Assembly: GCA_033026295.1 (NCBI GenBank)
Contig: CM065183.1
Coordinates: 2,852,001-2,916,000 of the forward strand
Length of the DNA: 64,000 bases
Origin: Channa striata
Lineage: Eukaryota > Chordata > Actinopteri > Anabantiformes > Channidae
Reading direction: 5' to 3'
Below the pieces are notes generated by a model. It saw only the letters and a program-made list of their open reading frames with translations, had not been told where the DNA came from and did no database searches. Below are positions 13,701 through 27,391 of this stretch, one piece after another. Every line of letters begins with the position of its first letter. Position 1 is the stretch's first letter. The translations under genes and the position numbers were made by a program.

Positions 13701-15000
13701 GGATGTACATTCTCAGGGTCCATTTGTGGAACCTTTTAGCATATCCTCTGTATTACATAATTATTGCATGATATACAATATTGATATTTTATATGCATTA
13801 GAAATAAGGTTAGATCAATCAAATCTGCAAGGGACATTTTAGAGCATTTTCTTAAAAACACTTCCAGTTCAAATTCCACCAGCTGCTATGATGGCACCTA
13901 TAGCTAAGAAAGAAATTGAACAAGAGCGAAGCAGCATACAGGAAAGGACACGGGCTTTGTCAGTATTATGTCTTTCTGTTTTGTCTAGGTCTGTTGTTTT
14001 TGTTACCACTGCTGCTTGTTGGCATATGATTCCTGTCCACATGGGGCATTGCACAGTATGGCACAGTATGAACAGGCTGGGTGTGAATGGCTCGCCAAAA
14101 ATTACGTGACAAGGAGCCAGTGTGTGTATTTTCTTCATTCCTTCTGTTATATTTAGACACTGAGCACAGTGAATTACACTGAACAAGAGTTTTCTGTATA
14201 TGCCTCTCCATGTCAGAGCACTGATCTATACTGATATTTGTACGCACACATTGTATCCATGATTTTGTGTGTGTTTGTCTAATTGGCACAATCCATCACA
14301 ATTTTTTCTCAGAATCAAGACTTTGTCAATTCAAAAGCCTGTTTATCGGAAATGCCTGTTCATACCAGGTTCATCAATATTTACATAATTCCTTTGAAAA
14401 ATGATATAACTCAGCACTCCTTAGGGTTCATCAGATTTGTCTCTGATTTTTCTGTATGATGTGAACAGGAATTGGTAGTCGCCAGTGTACTTATATTTAA
14501 GTTCCATATTGTGTCATTTAGTGGGATCATTAACAATAACTATAACAATTATTAGTTGGTTGGATACAAGATCAAGTCTGACTTGTGTGTTATTTTTCTC
14601 TTATGCTCTAAAGTTGAAGCCAGCCTGAACAGGAGAAGCAGGGGATCTGATGACGGGAACAATCCAAAAGTACATGCAGAAGCCCCAAAAATGTTGCCAA
14701 TAATGTTGATTTTCACTTATAAAAATCCATTTCAAGCAGAACAGATTTTTCTGTGAACCTTACCCCATTGTCAGCACACTCATCCACCCCCTTACCCCCC
14801 CTCTGTCACTGATACTAGGCTATCCCCGCCCTCCTCGTCTGGCTCACTTGCCAGCACTCAGTCAAGCGCACAAAACACAACTGTCCATGGACTCCCCATG
14901 TCACACTTCCACCCCCTTCTCTCCGTGACCACCAGCTCCCAACATGTCTGTCCTTCTCCACCCTAAAACCATTGTCGCTATCATTATCCAGTCATGCACA
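10760..15000. other. No gene recognised; intron-like DNA
   Basis: Both strands show only short chance frames. The overlapping frames at 13.87-14.29 kb have no recognisable domain. A C-rich segment at about 14760-14900 is unexplained simple sequence. Confidence 0.55.
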
Positions 15001-15009
15001 GGTTCACGG

Positions 15010-15275
15010 GTTATTTTGTTACGAGGACTTTGCATGTTATCCCTGTGCTTGTGTGGGTTTCCTCCAGGTACTTTGGTTTCCCCCCCACAGTCTAGAGACA
15101 TGCATGTTAGTTAATTGATGACTCTAAATTGTGCGTAGGTGTGAATGTGAGTGTGAATGGCTGTGTGTCTGTGTATGTCCCTCTGGGTCGGCCCTAAAAT
15201 GGACTGGAGAATTGTCAAGGGTCTACAGTACTCCACCTCATGCCCAATAATAGCTGGGATGGGTAGGAACAGTAG
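15010..15275 (-). repeat. Common teleost interspersed repeat, copy 2 (inverted)
   Basis: Reverse-oriented copy of the repeat at 9.74-9.96 kb. On the plus strand it reads GTGTGGGTTTCCTCCAGGTA, CATGCATGTTAGTTAATTGA, GACTCTAAATTG, GTGTGAATGTGAGTGTGAATGG and CTCATGCCCAATAATAGCTG. It is the better preserved of the two. Confidence 0.8.
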
Positions 15276-18200
15276 GCAGATAAAATTATATAAAGACAGT
15301 GAGGGTGTACTGAAAATAAAAATGGACATGATGGGAGAACGCTGGTGATTTTAAAAAGAGGATAAGAATTCAAGGAAAGGCAGAAAGGGGGAAAGAACAA
15401 TTAGGAAGTAAATGAGGAATGAAAATAAAAAAATACCAAATAAAGATAGATGGGGGGGTGAAATTTAAGGGGATATTTAAAAGAGAAAGAAAACAATCTA
15501 ACCAGAAGAAATGTTTAAAAAGAAATGATAATGAGGATAAAAGCACAGTGTTTCAGCCCGTGACAGTAAACTATGACTTCTCGATGGTGGAGACACAGGG
15601 TCCTATTTTCCCCGTCTCTCCCTATCTGCTTTCCTGCCACCGGTGAGCCGCCATGCAAATAGAGCCAGAATGGAGCGTCGTGTCTGCCTAACGCAAGGCG
15701 ACAGGGAGCCTGATGCCTAATAATGTCGACCATCTCGCCCAGAGATTAGACACAGCAACAACTAAAGGAGACAGGTGGTGAGGGGAGAGGAATCTCCAGG
15801 AGCTTTACATGAGCTTTGTTCTGTGAATGGGGGAAGTGATTACAGATGGACACAGGAGGCATCAGCCAATCACTGCTTCGAAAAAAAACTAATATCTGTC
15901 CTGTAGCTCCTGAGGGGACCTGTGAATTCCACACTTTCATGCTAAGAATATGGGAAAGTAGTAGTCTTTGTCTTTGTTAACGTAGAACGATGTAGCACTG
16001 AGTTGTAATATTCAAGCAAGTGGTATTTGGTACATTTATTAAATTAAAAAAATTATGATTAGGTTCAGGTTTTAGTTGGGCTGATAGCAAATTCTCAAAT
16101 GTTCAACAGGTTGGCCACTGACGAGACCTAACTAATGAGGAGACAGCTGGAGCACTTCAATGCCGCTTTGGTCAGAGTCAACCACAAGTAACTCAAGAGC
16201 CAAAGCAGTGAAACACCACAGAAACCTAACTGCATTGGCCTCAGGTCATGTTTGGATATGAAATACAGCATGCTTGTGCGGTTCGGACAGTTTTCAGCCA
16301 TCACATCACACTCTCAGGAATATGGGGCCAAACCATTCTGTAGAAAAACAGCCATAATATGACGACCCTATAGCTAGTAGCCAGATTCTAATTCTACTTC
16401 CAGCATATGTTTAAAAAGTTTTGTTTGCAGTTGTACCCGCTTTCAGAAAAACACGATTATAAAAAAAATCCCACAGCTCGCCGAGACTTTCCAAATGGTA
16501 TTGGACCAAATTAGTCGAATTCTGTTAACAAAAAGAGTCAATTTGCAGGGTCTGTCATGCTGCACAAAATGTATTCTTCTTTCTTCTTCTTCCTCTGTGG
16601 CCACTGCTTTTGTCAATGGGAATAAATTTTTCAAGGGGGAAAAAACTTGTCCTACAAAAAATGAACCCACCTGTGGTGGAGAAACATTGGTGAAAGGAAA
16701 CTTTAAAAATCATTCCTTTCATTTATCATTTTACAGTTTAGTTAGAAGCTTCAGTCAATAAATACACAAAAAACGGCAAACTGTAAAATCACAATGTAAA
16801 TACTATTGCAGTAGCACTACCAAAACTTGGACCTTTACATGACTGAAATACATAAATCTACAACATATTATATTTGAAGAAAGCGTAGTCTAATTGTAAC
16901 TGTATTTCATTTGAATGTATATGCTGTTGCACTATAAGTTACATCTAAATATATCTTGACTATATGTACTGTAACTTTTAATTTCAATGTACAATGTTTT
17001 ACCAGCATAAATTAACCTAAATAAATTTGTCCACATTCCAACTCACAGACTGGATTGAAATAGGGACATAGTGTCAAACTGTTTGTTATGCCCCGTCACG
17101 TCACTACCATCGGCCAAGCACAAACTGAATGACAGAGAGAGTGGAAAGGTTTGTGTTTGTGAAAACTGATCAACAGCGATTTTTACCACATAAAACCGGT
17201 TTGACGGTGCCCCTGTGTACACTGTTCAGCCTTCTAACAAAATTACAAAATACACACACAGTAAAAACACAAATTGAGACACTTTTTTCCCCGTCTTCCT
17301 TCAAATAAGATTGGCTTAATTACTTAATCCAAACACCCTTTGGTGAAAAGCCATTACAGAAGAGACAGTGAACACAGACAAGTAAACACATTAGAGCATC
17401 AAACACATTTCACTGCAGTGCTCTTAAACACTCACAGAGCAAGCGTCGCTTTTCATAGAGGCGGAAAAGGAAAGATTTCGAAAAAGCTGTACCTTTACTT
17501 TTAGCTAGAAGAGGCAGGAGGAGGCAGGAGGAGGCGTAGAGAGAACAAAGGATCCACAGCCAAGAGAGTCCAGACAGGGAGGAAAAAAAGGAGAGGAAAT
17601 GTGAGCAAATTCCAGCAGACACCAAATATATGAATGTATATATGTATACATGACATGCAGCTAAATTAATGTACACAGGCAACGTTAATGGGATAACACA
17701 GCACAAAACACTTGAAACACGCAACCACATGAGGTATTTGAGGACGTCTTAATGCCACAGCAAGACTGCCCTACAAAGGCATTGAGCAGAAACTACAAAG
17801 ATGGTGAAGTTGTGAAAGAGGTTTCGCAGATTTTACGCTGGCCAAGTAAAAAGTATCTTTTCTTCATTTATGTAATGTATTTGAGAACAAGAAAACCATT
17901 TATTATTATTCTGTTTTGGGAACCCTTCACATTGCACATAAGTAATCTCCAAAAGTCCATTCACCTTAATAGAAATCTAAGAGATTATTGAGTGTTTTTA
18001 GGAACTTTGTTTTCAACTCTTGATTTTAAAGGCCACCAAGGAAACAAGAAATTAAGCTAGAAGTGACCGTGATGGGTGCTGTGAGTGCATTTGTCTGATG
18101 AGAACAATCTACCAAGCACCAATTTCTTTGTGTGGTTTAAACTGTTGACCAAAGATAATATGGGAGAGGGACGGACTTAGGATGCTGACACTGAATGATG

Positions 18201-18650
18201 TCTTCAAGCTCAATAGCAAGTTGAGTGACCTTGTCTTCAGTTTTGCTAGTGGCCTTTCTTGCCTGGCCTAGTTGTTGTAATTTCTAGCCTATCCCCAAAA
18301 TCAGGGTCAACTTGTCAGTTAAGAGTCTCAGGGTGAGGTTTTTTGGAAGCTGAGTCATGTCAACTGGACTAACCTCGAAACAGAGCATGGGAGAAATAGT
18401 TTTGGGATGGAAAGATCACGACTCCTCAGCAGCAGTCGTTACGGAGTCAGTTGGGTTGAGCACATTTATTTAACATGCTGTGCTTTGACTGGATGGTTGT
18501 TTTCTGATCTGTTCACTACTGGAGAACCCACCGATAAGCCTCGGATTATACCTTTTATGATAAGTTGTCCATTTCTGTTTGTGTAACTTACATCAAATTA
18601 TTGTGGTAAAAACAACATAAATAGTTAGTCAACTGAGACTACTAGGATCA
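15276..18650. other. No gene recognised; intron-like DNA
   Basis: Includes a purine-rich stretch at 15280-15540, an 11-bp tandem GAGGCAGGAGG repeat near 17511, and AT-rich sequence at 16.7-17.0 kb. No exon or transposon was recognised. Confidence 0.55.
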
Positions 18651-18734
18651 CTTTTTCCTGTTAAGTTGAAAACGTGCTTTTTTTCCTCTGGAATGAAAAT
18701 GTTTCCTTTTGGCTCTCCCCTGACTGTCACTGAA

Positions 18735-19035
18735 GTCTGTCAGCCGAGTTACATGAAGCTTCTTCAACTGTCGTGTCACTGTCCTGGGTTCTTTTGTGTC
18801 GCACAGCAGGGTGTATGGAGTGACTACACCAACTTTCACTGACAATTGTTTAGGGTCGTTGTCCTGCCCTAGTCCCAAGTCTTTTGAAGACTCTAACAAG
18901 TCTTATTCTAAGATCGCACTGTATTTGGCTCCATCCATCTTCCCATTAACTTTGACCAGATTCTCTATCCCTGCTGAAGAAAAGCCTCCCTCAACAAGAT
19001 GCTGCACCACCAAAAAGTTTATCCCTGACCTGTCT
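18735..19035 (-). mobile_element. Tc1/mariner transposase fragment
   Basis: Minus-strand translation yields the central catalytic part of a Tc1-type transposase: GGFSSAGIENLVKVNGKMDG, AKYSAILE and LGLGQDNDPKQL. The last contains the conserved aspartate of the QDNDPKH motif. Stops interrupt the frame. No terminal repeats were found, so this is an internal remnant. It overlaps the segment deleted from the relic at 0.65-1.59 kb but is a separate insertion. Confidence 0.85.
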
Positions 19036-19039
19036 GTGT

Positions 19040-20500
19040 TTTCCTTGGACGTCATGATGCTGTTTGTATGCATAAGTCCAGGTGACATGACTCAACTTTC
19101 ACTTTGCATTGAATCAAGAAGAAGAAGCTTTTTTTAAATATGGAATCGTTTAAACAGTGGAGAAGAGGTTTCCTAAGGAGCATTATGGTAATTTATGTAT
19201 CCAATCAAGAAGGTAGCGATGAAATTCTTGGGGCAGCCTATTAGAGGCTGCTACTCATTGTCTGAGACCACAAATTTGTGACCACATGTGTAGTTCCTGC
19301 ATTCTGGCCTTGTAGGGCAATACAGAAGATTCACACATTGTCCCACTGTACTACATTAATGAAACCATGCACTTCCAGATATGAGTCCCTCCAGGAATGA
19401 GCAATGTTGTGATTTAAAAAATAACTCAACAATCAACAAAAACATCTGCCAAGTCCTGAAGGACATCATATATACAGTATTCCAACACCACAACCATGTA
19501 ACTCCACGCTGGAAACAAACATACAACAAAGACAAGACTGAGAAGAGGCAAAGAGAGGCATACCTTGTTCTGCCATCATATGTGCAAGGCCTTGAGTGGG
19601 TGACGAAGGAGAGGAGAAGGAAAAGGATAAAAAAGAACACTTGAGAGAAGGGAACACTTAGAGTCAATACTCATTAGTATTGTGATGATACATGTTTTTC
19701 CTTAGATGGAAAGCATGACATCAGAACACACTGGCAGTTGTCAAAGCTTCCTGTGCCTGAGCAGGAGGCTTCCTCATAAGAAATAACAGCATGTCAGTAG
19801 GAGTAAAACCCCATCTGTCCCTCATGTTCAATAGCAGAGCCTACTGACCTGGTATAAAGATTTAAACCTGCAATGACAGATTTTCTGGCAGCAGGAAGAA
19901 GATGTGAACACAACATAATGTATTATCACCTTTGTGTGTGGTAGCAAAGACTTAATTATGACATGTCCATCAGTTAAGGAGAAACCTTGTCATTCCTGTG
20001 TAGCTTTGTTTTTGACCCCTGATGAATCTAAATAAGCGCCATCACACACCAAGCCATCAATAGGCCCAATGTGTGTTTTCCAGTTTTCCTCTGCCACACT
20101 GAAAACTCACTGTATGGGCCTGGATTTCATCCTCTACCCCGTTCGTAAATGTACATCTCTTGGGTCACAACGGGCCCTACTCCTGTTCTCTAGACCTCAG
20201 TGCTCATTATGACCTGCTTGAGATCTTATCTATCAATTTTGGAGCTTCCCAGCGGCCACCAAATCTGCAACAGTGTACTAGTGCTGCTGTTGAGACAGCT
20301 ACAGTTTTGGCTCCACGCTCACTCATGAATATTACTAGTGAATTCATTCTCCTGACTGGCCTTCTGTCTCTCCCAGTCTGCCCTGCCCTCACCACTCATA
20401 TAACAGATTCTTTTCAGCCATCTTGTCTTATTCACCAGAAGAAAATGTCCCTAGTTGTTGTTCGCTTTTCAATTCCGAGGTTTTGGGTTTAAACTTGACA
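19040..20500. other. No gene recognised
   Basis: Short overlapping frames at 19.36-19.67 kb and 20.16-20.49 kb show no recognisable domain. No transposon signature was identified. Confidence 0.5.
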
Positions 20501-20511
20501 CCCCAACAGAT

Positions 20512-22160
20512 CATGTCTTTCCATCTCTGTCCTCCACGTCAACTTCTCGTATGTTCTCTTTCATAGCTTCCACGAACCTGCTCCTGCCGGGAAACTCCAC
20601 CCTCAGCATTCTTTCCTAGATATGCCCTTTGCACACGATCAGCGTAAGTCTTGCTTCTTTGACTGTCCAACCTGCCCTGTTCCTAAAATAATACAAATTC
20701 CTCACCCTGTCCACCCTTTTCACTCCCAACAGGAATTGCAGCATTGTAGCTCCACTTCCAGCTCCAGTCTTCCAGTCTCTTTCGCAGTGTGGCTGGTTTC
20801 ACTCCCGCCACATAAGTCTTCCTCTCATTCTTGCAGATACTCTATTTCATCCACTCCACCCTTTATTTACACACATGTAGGCCGTCTGGCTCCTAGTGAC
20901 TTTTCTGCCCATTCTCTGTGGTGCGTACCTCCACCTCTCCAAATTTATCTCAGTCTGCTCTGTACTTTCATTACATACCTCAAACACTTCTGCGAAACTC
21001 ATAGTTTACGCCTGATCTCGTCCGTCAACCTGTTCACCATTGCATGCATGAATGAGCTGACAGCTGATCCTTGATGCAAAGCCACTTCCACCTTGAACCA
21101 GTGTGTTGCTCCTCTCACACACCACACTGCCGTCACACTGTTCGATGCCCTGTACCACTTTCACATACTTCTCCACTATTCCCAGCTTCTTGGTGGAGTA
21201 CCAAAACTCCTCTCTCAGCAATCTGCCGTATGCTTTCACATGATGTAGCACCTTCTGGCCTTCCCTGTACATCTCCATCAACACCCTGCGGCGCTCTTCT
21301 TTGGCATCATCGCTGATGATCACCTCTCCATTCAGCCTGGCTTCCACTACTCTTTAACACAGCTTCATGTTGTAGCCGATCACCTTCGTGTTTCTGTAGT
21401 AGATGCAGCCCGGTACACCTCCCTTGTTCTTGAAAATTTGAACATTTCTTTACTCCACTGGCATTCTTTCACGTTTCAGTAACTTTTTACAAATTTTGCT
21501 TAACCACTTGAGTTCCATCCCTCCTTAATTTCCATGCTTCCACACTCATCTGGACTAACTGCCTTTCTTTTCTTAATGCTCTTCATTCCTTCATCCTTAC
21601 TACTGGTTTACTATGTCTGAACTATTCTCTCTCTCATTTTCTGCATTCATCAGCTCCCCACAGGCCCCTCACCTTCCAAAGACCTCTTTTGGCTTGTCAG
21701 CACATTTCCATCTGCATTCTTTACCATCATAACCTGCATCATATCTCTTTCCAACTTGGTCATGTTGCCTGGGCAGTTGATCCAAGTCTTCTTCTCCTTC
21801 CTTAGTGTTTAGCTCAACACCTCTCCGATTTGTTTTGTATGTCCTTGTATACTTGTCTACTTTCCTCATTTTCACCTGTCTCTTTCCATCTACACTTCCC
21901 TGAACTCACTCAATCGACCACCAACTCTTTTTAGTCCCTTTCTCTGTCTGGACATCATACCCAAGGACCTTCCTAGCCATCTCCCTCACCACTACTTCAG
22001 TAGTTTCCCACTCATCCAGCACATCTTCACTGCAATCCAGCATCTAATTTCACCTTCTATCTAAATTTCAGACAAAATGTCTCTTCCTTTTTTAGTTTCT
22101 ATCGTCCGAATTTTGGCTCATTTCTCACACTTTTCTTTCTCATCGCCAAATTCACCCTGC
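20512..22160 (-). mobile_element. RTE-clade LINE relic (reverse transcriptase part), multiply broken
   Basis: Read on the minus strand in order. A linker after the endonuclease is at about 22065-22150 (SVRNEPKFGR). Next is TKEGEEDLDQLPRQHDQVGK at about 21.75-21.8 kb. The reverse transcriptase palm start is at 21.2-21.3 kb (EMYREGQKVLHH, KAYGRLLREEFWY, GIVEKYVKVVQGI). The C-terminal tail is at 20.52-20.61 kb (RMLRVEFPGRSRFVEAM). These match the RTE-type fish elements often mis-annotated as host genes. Frameshifts, stops and divergence make it inactive. The endonuclease domain is missing or unrecognisable. Confidence 0.88.
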
Positions 22161-22164
22161 AGAC

Positions 22165-25100
22165 CAACATGCAGTGCTTTTAGGCTACACTGTCCCCTGC
22201 CACAACCTTACAGTCACTGATTTATTTTATGTTGCATTTACTGCATAGGACATAGAGAATCTGTATGGCATTTCATTCCCATCCCACTGACCTCATTATC
22301 TCCTAACTGATCTTATGCCAGGAAACATGCCCACTAAGGACAAATTCTATTCTGCAGGTTTACCAGCAGAGAATAAACTTAGCTGAAGCCCCATTCCCCT
22401 ACCCAAAAACTCCCTAGCTTCTGATTATAATTTTTATGATAAGATATCTTAAAATCTGGTTTCTAAATGTTTCAGTCCAGACTTGCTGAAACGATACAGA
22501 CATTACCGTAAGACCACACAACAGTCAGCCTTCCAAGTTGGCTTGGTGTGTTCTACCGACACTGTTTTTTTAATTCTGGTCTCCACCAACCTAGAAGGAG
22601 ATATTTGTATGTATATGTGTGTATATACATATGTATATATACAGTGTATGGCTCTATAACTGCTAAAGGTTCCATTATATATTTACCATTTTGCTGTTAT
22701 TCTGATTGTCCTAAGAATATGGTATTTTCTTACCCAAAACAAGTGAACATTTTACACCCCACTGTCAATGATGCATATTACATACATCAATGGTGGAAAA
22801 GCTAATTTGTTTACATGTTTTTTTCCAGAATATTTAAATAAATTAAAACATGTCACTTCATTCGGAAAACTTCAAGCCATCATGCCTGCAATCTAATAGG
22901 CCAGATTTTCTATTTTATTCTATCCACGGAACTGCCACTGTCTACAGCTGCTGTCAGTGCCCAGTCTGAAAATCAAATGGCAAGAAGAAAATTCTTGGCT
23001 ACACTTACACATATAATAAATGAAATCAAATAAGATGCAGCCTTCACTTCTGGGCTAACTTGCAAAAAAAAGAGGACTGTAATAAATAATTTTCATTTTA
23101 TGTACTAAAAACTCAAATGCTAATAGTTCCGGAAATCTAGCATTCAGGAGACTTTAAATTCCAAAGCAGGAAGCTTAAGTTAATTCTTTTTTTAAACAAA
23201 TTGACTACACTTGTCAATTATTGGTGTGTATTTATACTGTTGTGTGTAATGCATTTAGAGTTTCTTATACATCTGGACCACAATGTAGCAAAAGTCGGTC
23301 TAGAAATCTACAAATACACAAAAAACTTCAAAGGTTGCCATGTATTTACATTTTACATCTTCTCCTATTCAAACTCACCTGGCATTTTGCTGATGACCTC
23401 TGGAATAAAAGGAGGCAGAGAAAAAGAGCAAACAAACAGAACATTAGAAGCACTCACATACTTTGCATGGTGACTGTCATGCAAATAATTATACCCTTCA
23501 TAGTCCATGCAGAGGACTGGCAGGGGGCACAGCCATGTGCATGTCTTTTAAAATGCAGACAGTTTGAGCAACAAAGAGTAAAAGCAGCAACATTTGGTTT
23601 CATCAGTTAGATGAAATTCAAAGAAAAATATCCAGCATGAAGAAAAAAGCATCTCTTCACCCACATACTGAAAAAGACACATTTCGTTTATGCCTGTTGT
23701 CTTACTGTTCAGATACTCATTTAAATCAGTATCAGCAGGCGGTGTTGCTAAATTATCAACCCAAATAATCACAACACCTGAAGCACTATAATGATAATTT
23801 TGATATGTCTGCTGCCACTGTGAAGTAGAATATGTCGAACAACCACATTTCTGCTGGAGACAATGAATGGCCATAGAATATCCATACACTACCATTTTTG
23901 CCCTCTGGAAAAATGAAAATATCTAATTCCATGTTATCAACCACAAATTCTATCAAATAATTACAATGATCAAAATATAGGGACAAATATAAAATGTCAT
24001 GAAGGTAATGAGAACTTTTTCGGCATGATACAGCAAGAACATAATCATAGATTATTGCTAACATATTAAATACGATATACATTAGTCTAAAATACAAATG
24101 TGCTTGCATGTGCACAGCCAGTAACCTACATTTTACCCTAATCTATTATTTTTTACTCATATTGTGATTGAATATCACTGACTTAGACACTTAGAGTCAT
24201 GGCTAAGCATCCAGCATTATTATACAATCACTTAACATCTGTTCACATAAAATCTTGGAATAGACTTTGCACACATCAGCCTTAGTTGATGATTATACTT
24301 GAAAACAATCAGAAATATATCTGTATTTGTTACAGAGACCAAGCAGATCGGCTGTATCTGCTCAGGTTTGCAGCTATGCATATCTACGAATCTAGTTGCC
24401 TAGCTGGCGTTATGACTTTTGTTGTTAATGAAGCTAATATTTCTGCAATTATTTATTCAGATGATGATAGTAAGTTATGTCATGGTAATTACTAAAGTAA
24501 TGCTCAGTAAGTAGCTTGGTACAAGCAATGGATTCATTAGAATAAGAATCATTACTGGTCATCACTGAGTAGATTTGGGGATGGCTGAATCCCTTCTCAT
24601 AAAATGATACTGAAAGTAATGCAGATGTATGTATTTTCAGTGTGATAGGCTCATTAATGCTGCCATTTGAAAGGTGCACGATAGGAAATTCTTCACTGCT
24701 AGAGCAAAGGTGAGCACAATTTTTAACTACATATTCTTCCTAGTCAGTAACTATACTGTTAACATGTAGTTTGTTCAGGTTAACACAATATCTAATAACA
24801 TAGATATACTCAAAACTTTTCACCGATGTCAGCTAAACTGTTTCTGCAGCTTAAATGTCCCATCATTGACAGTCTGGTTACAGAAGAGAAAAGGCACTGG
24901 AGCGATTCCCAGCTTTTGTATGGCGGAATTAGGAGATGTGTATACACATGTCATTCTCATACGCTGAGACTTGTTAGACCGTAGCAAAAAAACTTTATGG
25001 CCAGCGGATGAAAGCCTTCTTTTGCCCTCACGAAGGGATTCCCATTAGAGTTGATTTTGCCCAAAACTGTTTCCTTAGTAGAACAAAAATTAGACAATGT

Positions 25101-25555
25101 TCATCATCACTGCTCTTCTTTGATTACGTAAATATATGTAGCTTTATCTAATTAGGCCACTCACAGAAATGAAGTAGCTGGAAAATGAATTAAAATGTAA
25201 TTGACTTGAGATGCATTAAATGTTTTAGTGGGGACTAATTGGGCATGTTAGGGTATGAATGTGAATGCAGGCAGATGGAAGTCAATCAGATATGCATTAG
25301 TTATTAATTCACTTTAAACTAAAGGACTCGTGTCAGCTGTGCTCAAACACTAAGAGTTGGTCAAATGGTCATGTGGGACGTGGGTGTATTTGTGTGTGCG
25401 CCTGTGGGTGTTAGGTTTGGATAATCTCACCAAAGCTTCAGCTCCTTTGTGCGGCTTCCCAACCATTTGATTTAGTTGAGATTTCCTTTGTACTGAACTC
25501 CATAGTCAAATACCAACAGAAGAGGAACGTGACACAAGAAGGAGATTAGAGCAGA
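22165..25555. other. No gene recognised; AT-rich
   Basis: Contains a short compound TA/TG tract at about 22605-22650. Frames at 23.2-24.1 kb are chance frames in AT-rich DNA with no domain that I recognise. Confidence 0.55.
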
Positions 25556-25557
25556 TT

Positions 25558-25559
<2 letters not shown>

Positions 25560-25607
<48 letters not shown>

Positions 25608-25621
25608 GTGTGTGTGTGTGT
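25560..25621. repeat. (TG)n microsatellite
   Basis: About 31 TG units with a single C interruption near 25603, followed by a G-run. Confidence 0.97.
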
Positions 25622-25879
25622 TGGGGGGGACAAATAGAAACCAGACAAAAATAAAAGAAAGGACTCGCTGTAGTTTCTCACACTGACTTTTAAGCTGCAT
25701 GCTGTCATACTTTAATAACCTAGACCCGTCATTGTGCCATCAGTGTCCATGTGAGTGACTTGATATTAAGGGTTGTGTCTACCTTCCCTTTCACTTCACC
25801 TTTGTTCCATACAGATCACAAGGCTTTTTGTCAGGGAAATGTCCTCTACACACATGATAAAACCAATTATTTAAACATG

Positions 25880-26850
25880 TACAGTGGTGCTTAAAAGTTA
25901 TTTTTCTTTTCCAAAGTGCTTGTTCATTGACAACTGAATTCACTTGAAATAGTTTAAGCCTTTTGCTACTTTCAGGTGGGCGGTTAAAGTTCTTTAAACA
26001 CTTTCAGTTGCCAGGACCTTTGGGGAAATCTGGGTGACTGAGAATATCCACAAATACCCTTTATAATTTTCTCTTTTAGCAAAAACATTTTACAAACATG
26101 GGACCAAATTGGGTAGAAACTGTACTCACTCGTTGATTTATTGCAGAAAATTCTCGGATAATGAATATTTGTTTGTGGTAAAAGCTTGTACCTTCAGTAA
26201 CTGGTGTGACCTGGTTTGCCAATAAAATATGTTTTTTGCACATCAGCTTGAAGTGATGTTAACCACTTCCTGCTTACAGAACTGCTTCAACTCAAGGAAC
26301 CCGTTTGCTGCAGGTCCTTCTGCATCATGTCCACATGGGTAAATCAAGACCTTTTACTCAGCTCACACATGGATACCTAGCTTGACATTTTTATATAATA
26401 TAATCTTGAACAACTTGAGCAAAGCAGGCCTAAATCATGATAACTGCTACCTCAGGTTCTCATCTTAATGCTTCTCATTCGAGGTCTACTTTATTCTCAT
26501 CTAGGACAAATGTCAGTAATGTTATTTTAGAAGAGTAGTGGCTTCCTACTTGCAGCTTGTCATTCCCATCATTTTTGCTCTGTGTTCTAATAGTGGATTC
26601 ATGCATACTGATATTACCTGCTGGAAGAAAGACCTAGCCTGAGGTTGCTTGTGACCTCCCAGACTATTACAGGTCTGGGTCTTGATCTTGATCTTTGTGT
26701 TAATGGTTCTCCATTTGTTAAATTTCTACCTAGCAATCAACTGGCAGAGTCCAAACTTGGCAATCTCTTTTCAAGCCATAACAAACTTCCCAAGACCAAA
26801 TTTGCCTTTATTAAATAAAGCAGAGCCACCAGATTGTGATAGCACTGATT
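25880..26850 (-). mobile_element. Possible degraded Tc1-like element
   Basis: Starts with ACAGTGGTGCTTAAAAGTT, like the terminal repeat of one Tc1 family, and contains GCACATCAGCTTGAAGTGA, ACTGCTTCAACTCAAGGAAC, and GTTGCTTGTGACCTCC followed by CTCCATTTGTTAAAT, which recall minus-strand transposase blocks. No transposase peptide can be read continuously and no matching right end is visible. Confidence 0.35.
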
Positions 26851-27345
26851 GAAATAATCTAATTTCTCCCTCAAATAAATTGATAGTCCTTGTTCACATG
26901 CTTCTTTTACATATAATTATTTGATAGCATACAGGAAAGATTGGATATTTTTACCTGTAAGTAATGGAATAGGTGTAATTTTGTGTAATTGAATTCTATT
27001 GTCTTGAATTTATGCAAAATATAATTAATTCTAAAAGGTTCCTACATTTTCTGTATGTTCAGTATATACAGAATAAATATCCTATAAGATGAAACAATGC
27101 AGTGAAAATGGTGAAAGGGATAGAAAAATCTGAAAGAAATACAGATTAAGAGATTAATCTTCCAGTTCTTTTTCCCTCTGCAATTTGACTATCAAAGCCC
27201 AAAATCTCTCCTCGTCTCTCCTGCTGATCAGCTGTAGTCACATACCCTCCCTCCTGCGCAGTGATTATTTTGTCCCCTCTCTTGACCTACTTCCTTTGAC
27301 AGTTTACTTCTCTTTTTTGTGTTGTGCTGCTTTTTTTGTCGTCAG
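26851..27345. other. No gene recognised
   Basis: AT-rich sequence with no exon or transposon signature seen. Confidence 0.5.
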
Positions 27346-27351
27346 GCTTTC

Positions 27352-27383
<32 letters not shown>

Positions 27384-27391
27384 AGAGAGAG
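27352..27391. repeat. (TG)n(GA)n compound microsatellite
   Basis: About 14 TG units followed by a GA tract (27380-27391). Confidence 0.95.

Noticed and set aside
20622..21316. Plus-strand frames of 150 and 81 codons
   Set aside because: They are antisense shadows of the minus-strand RTE LINE.
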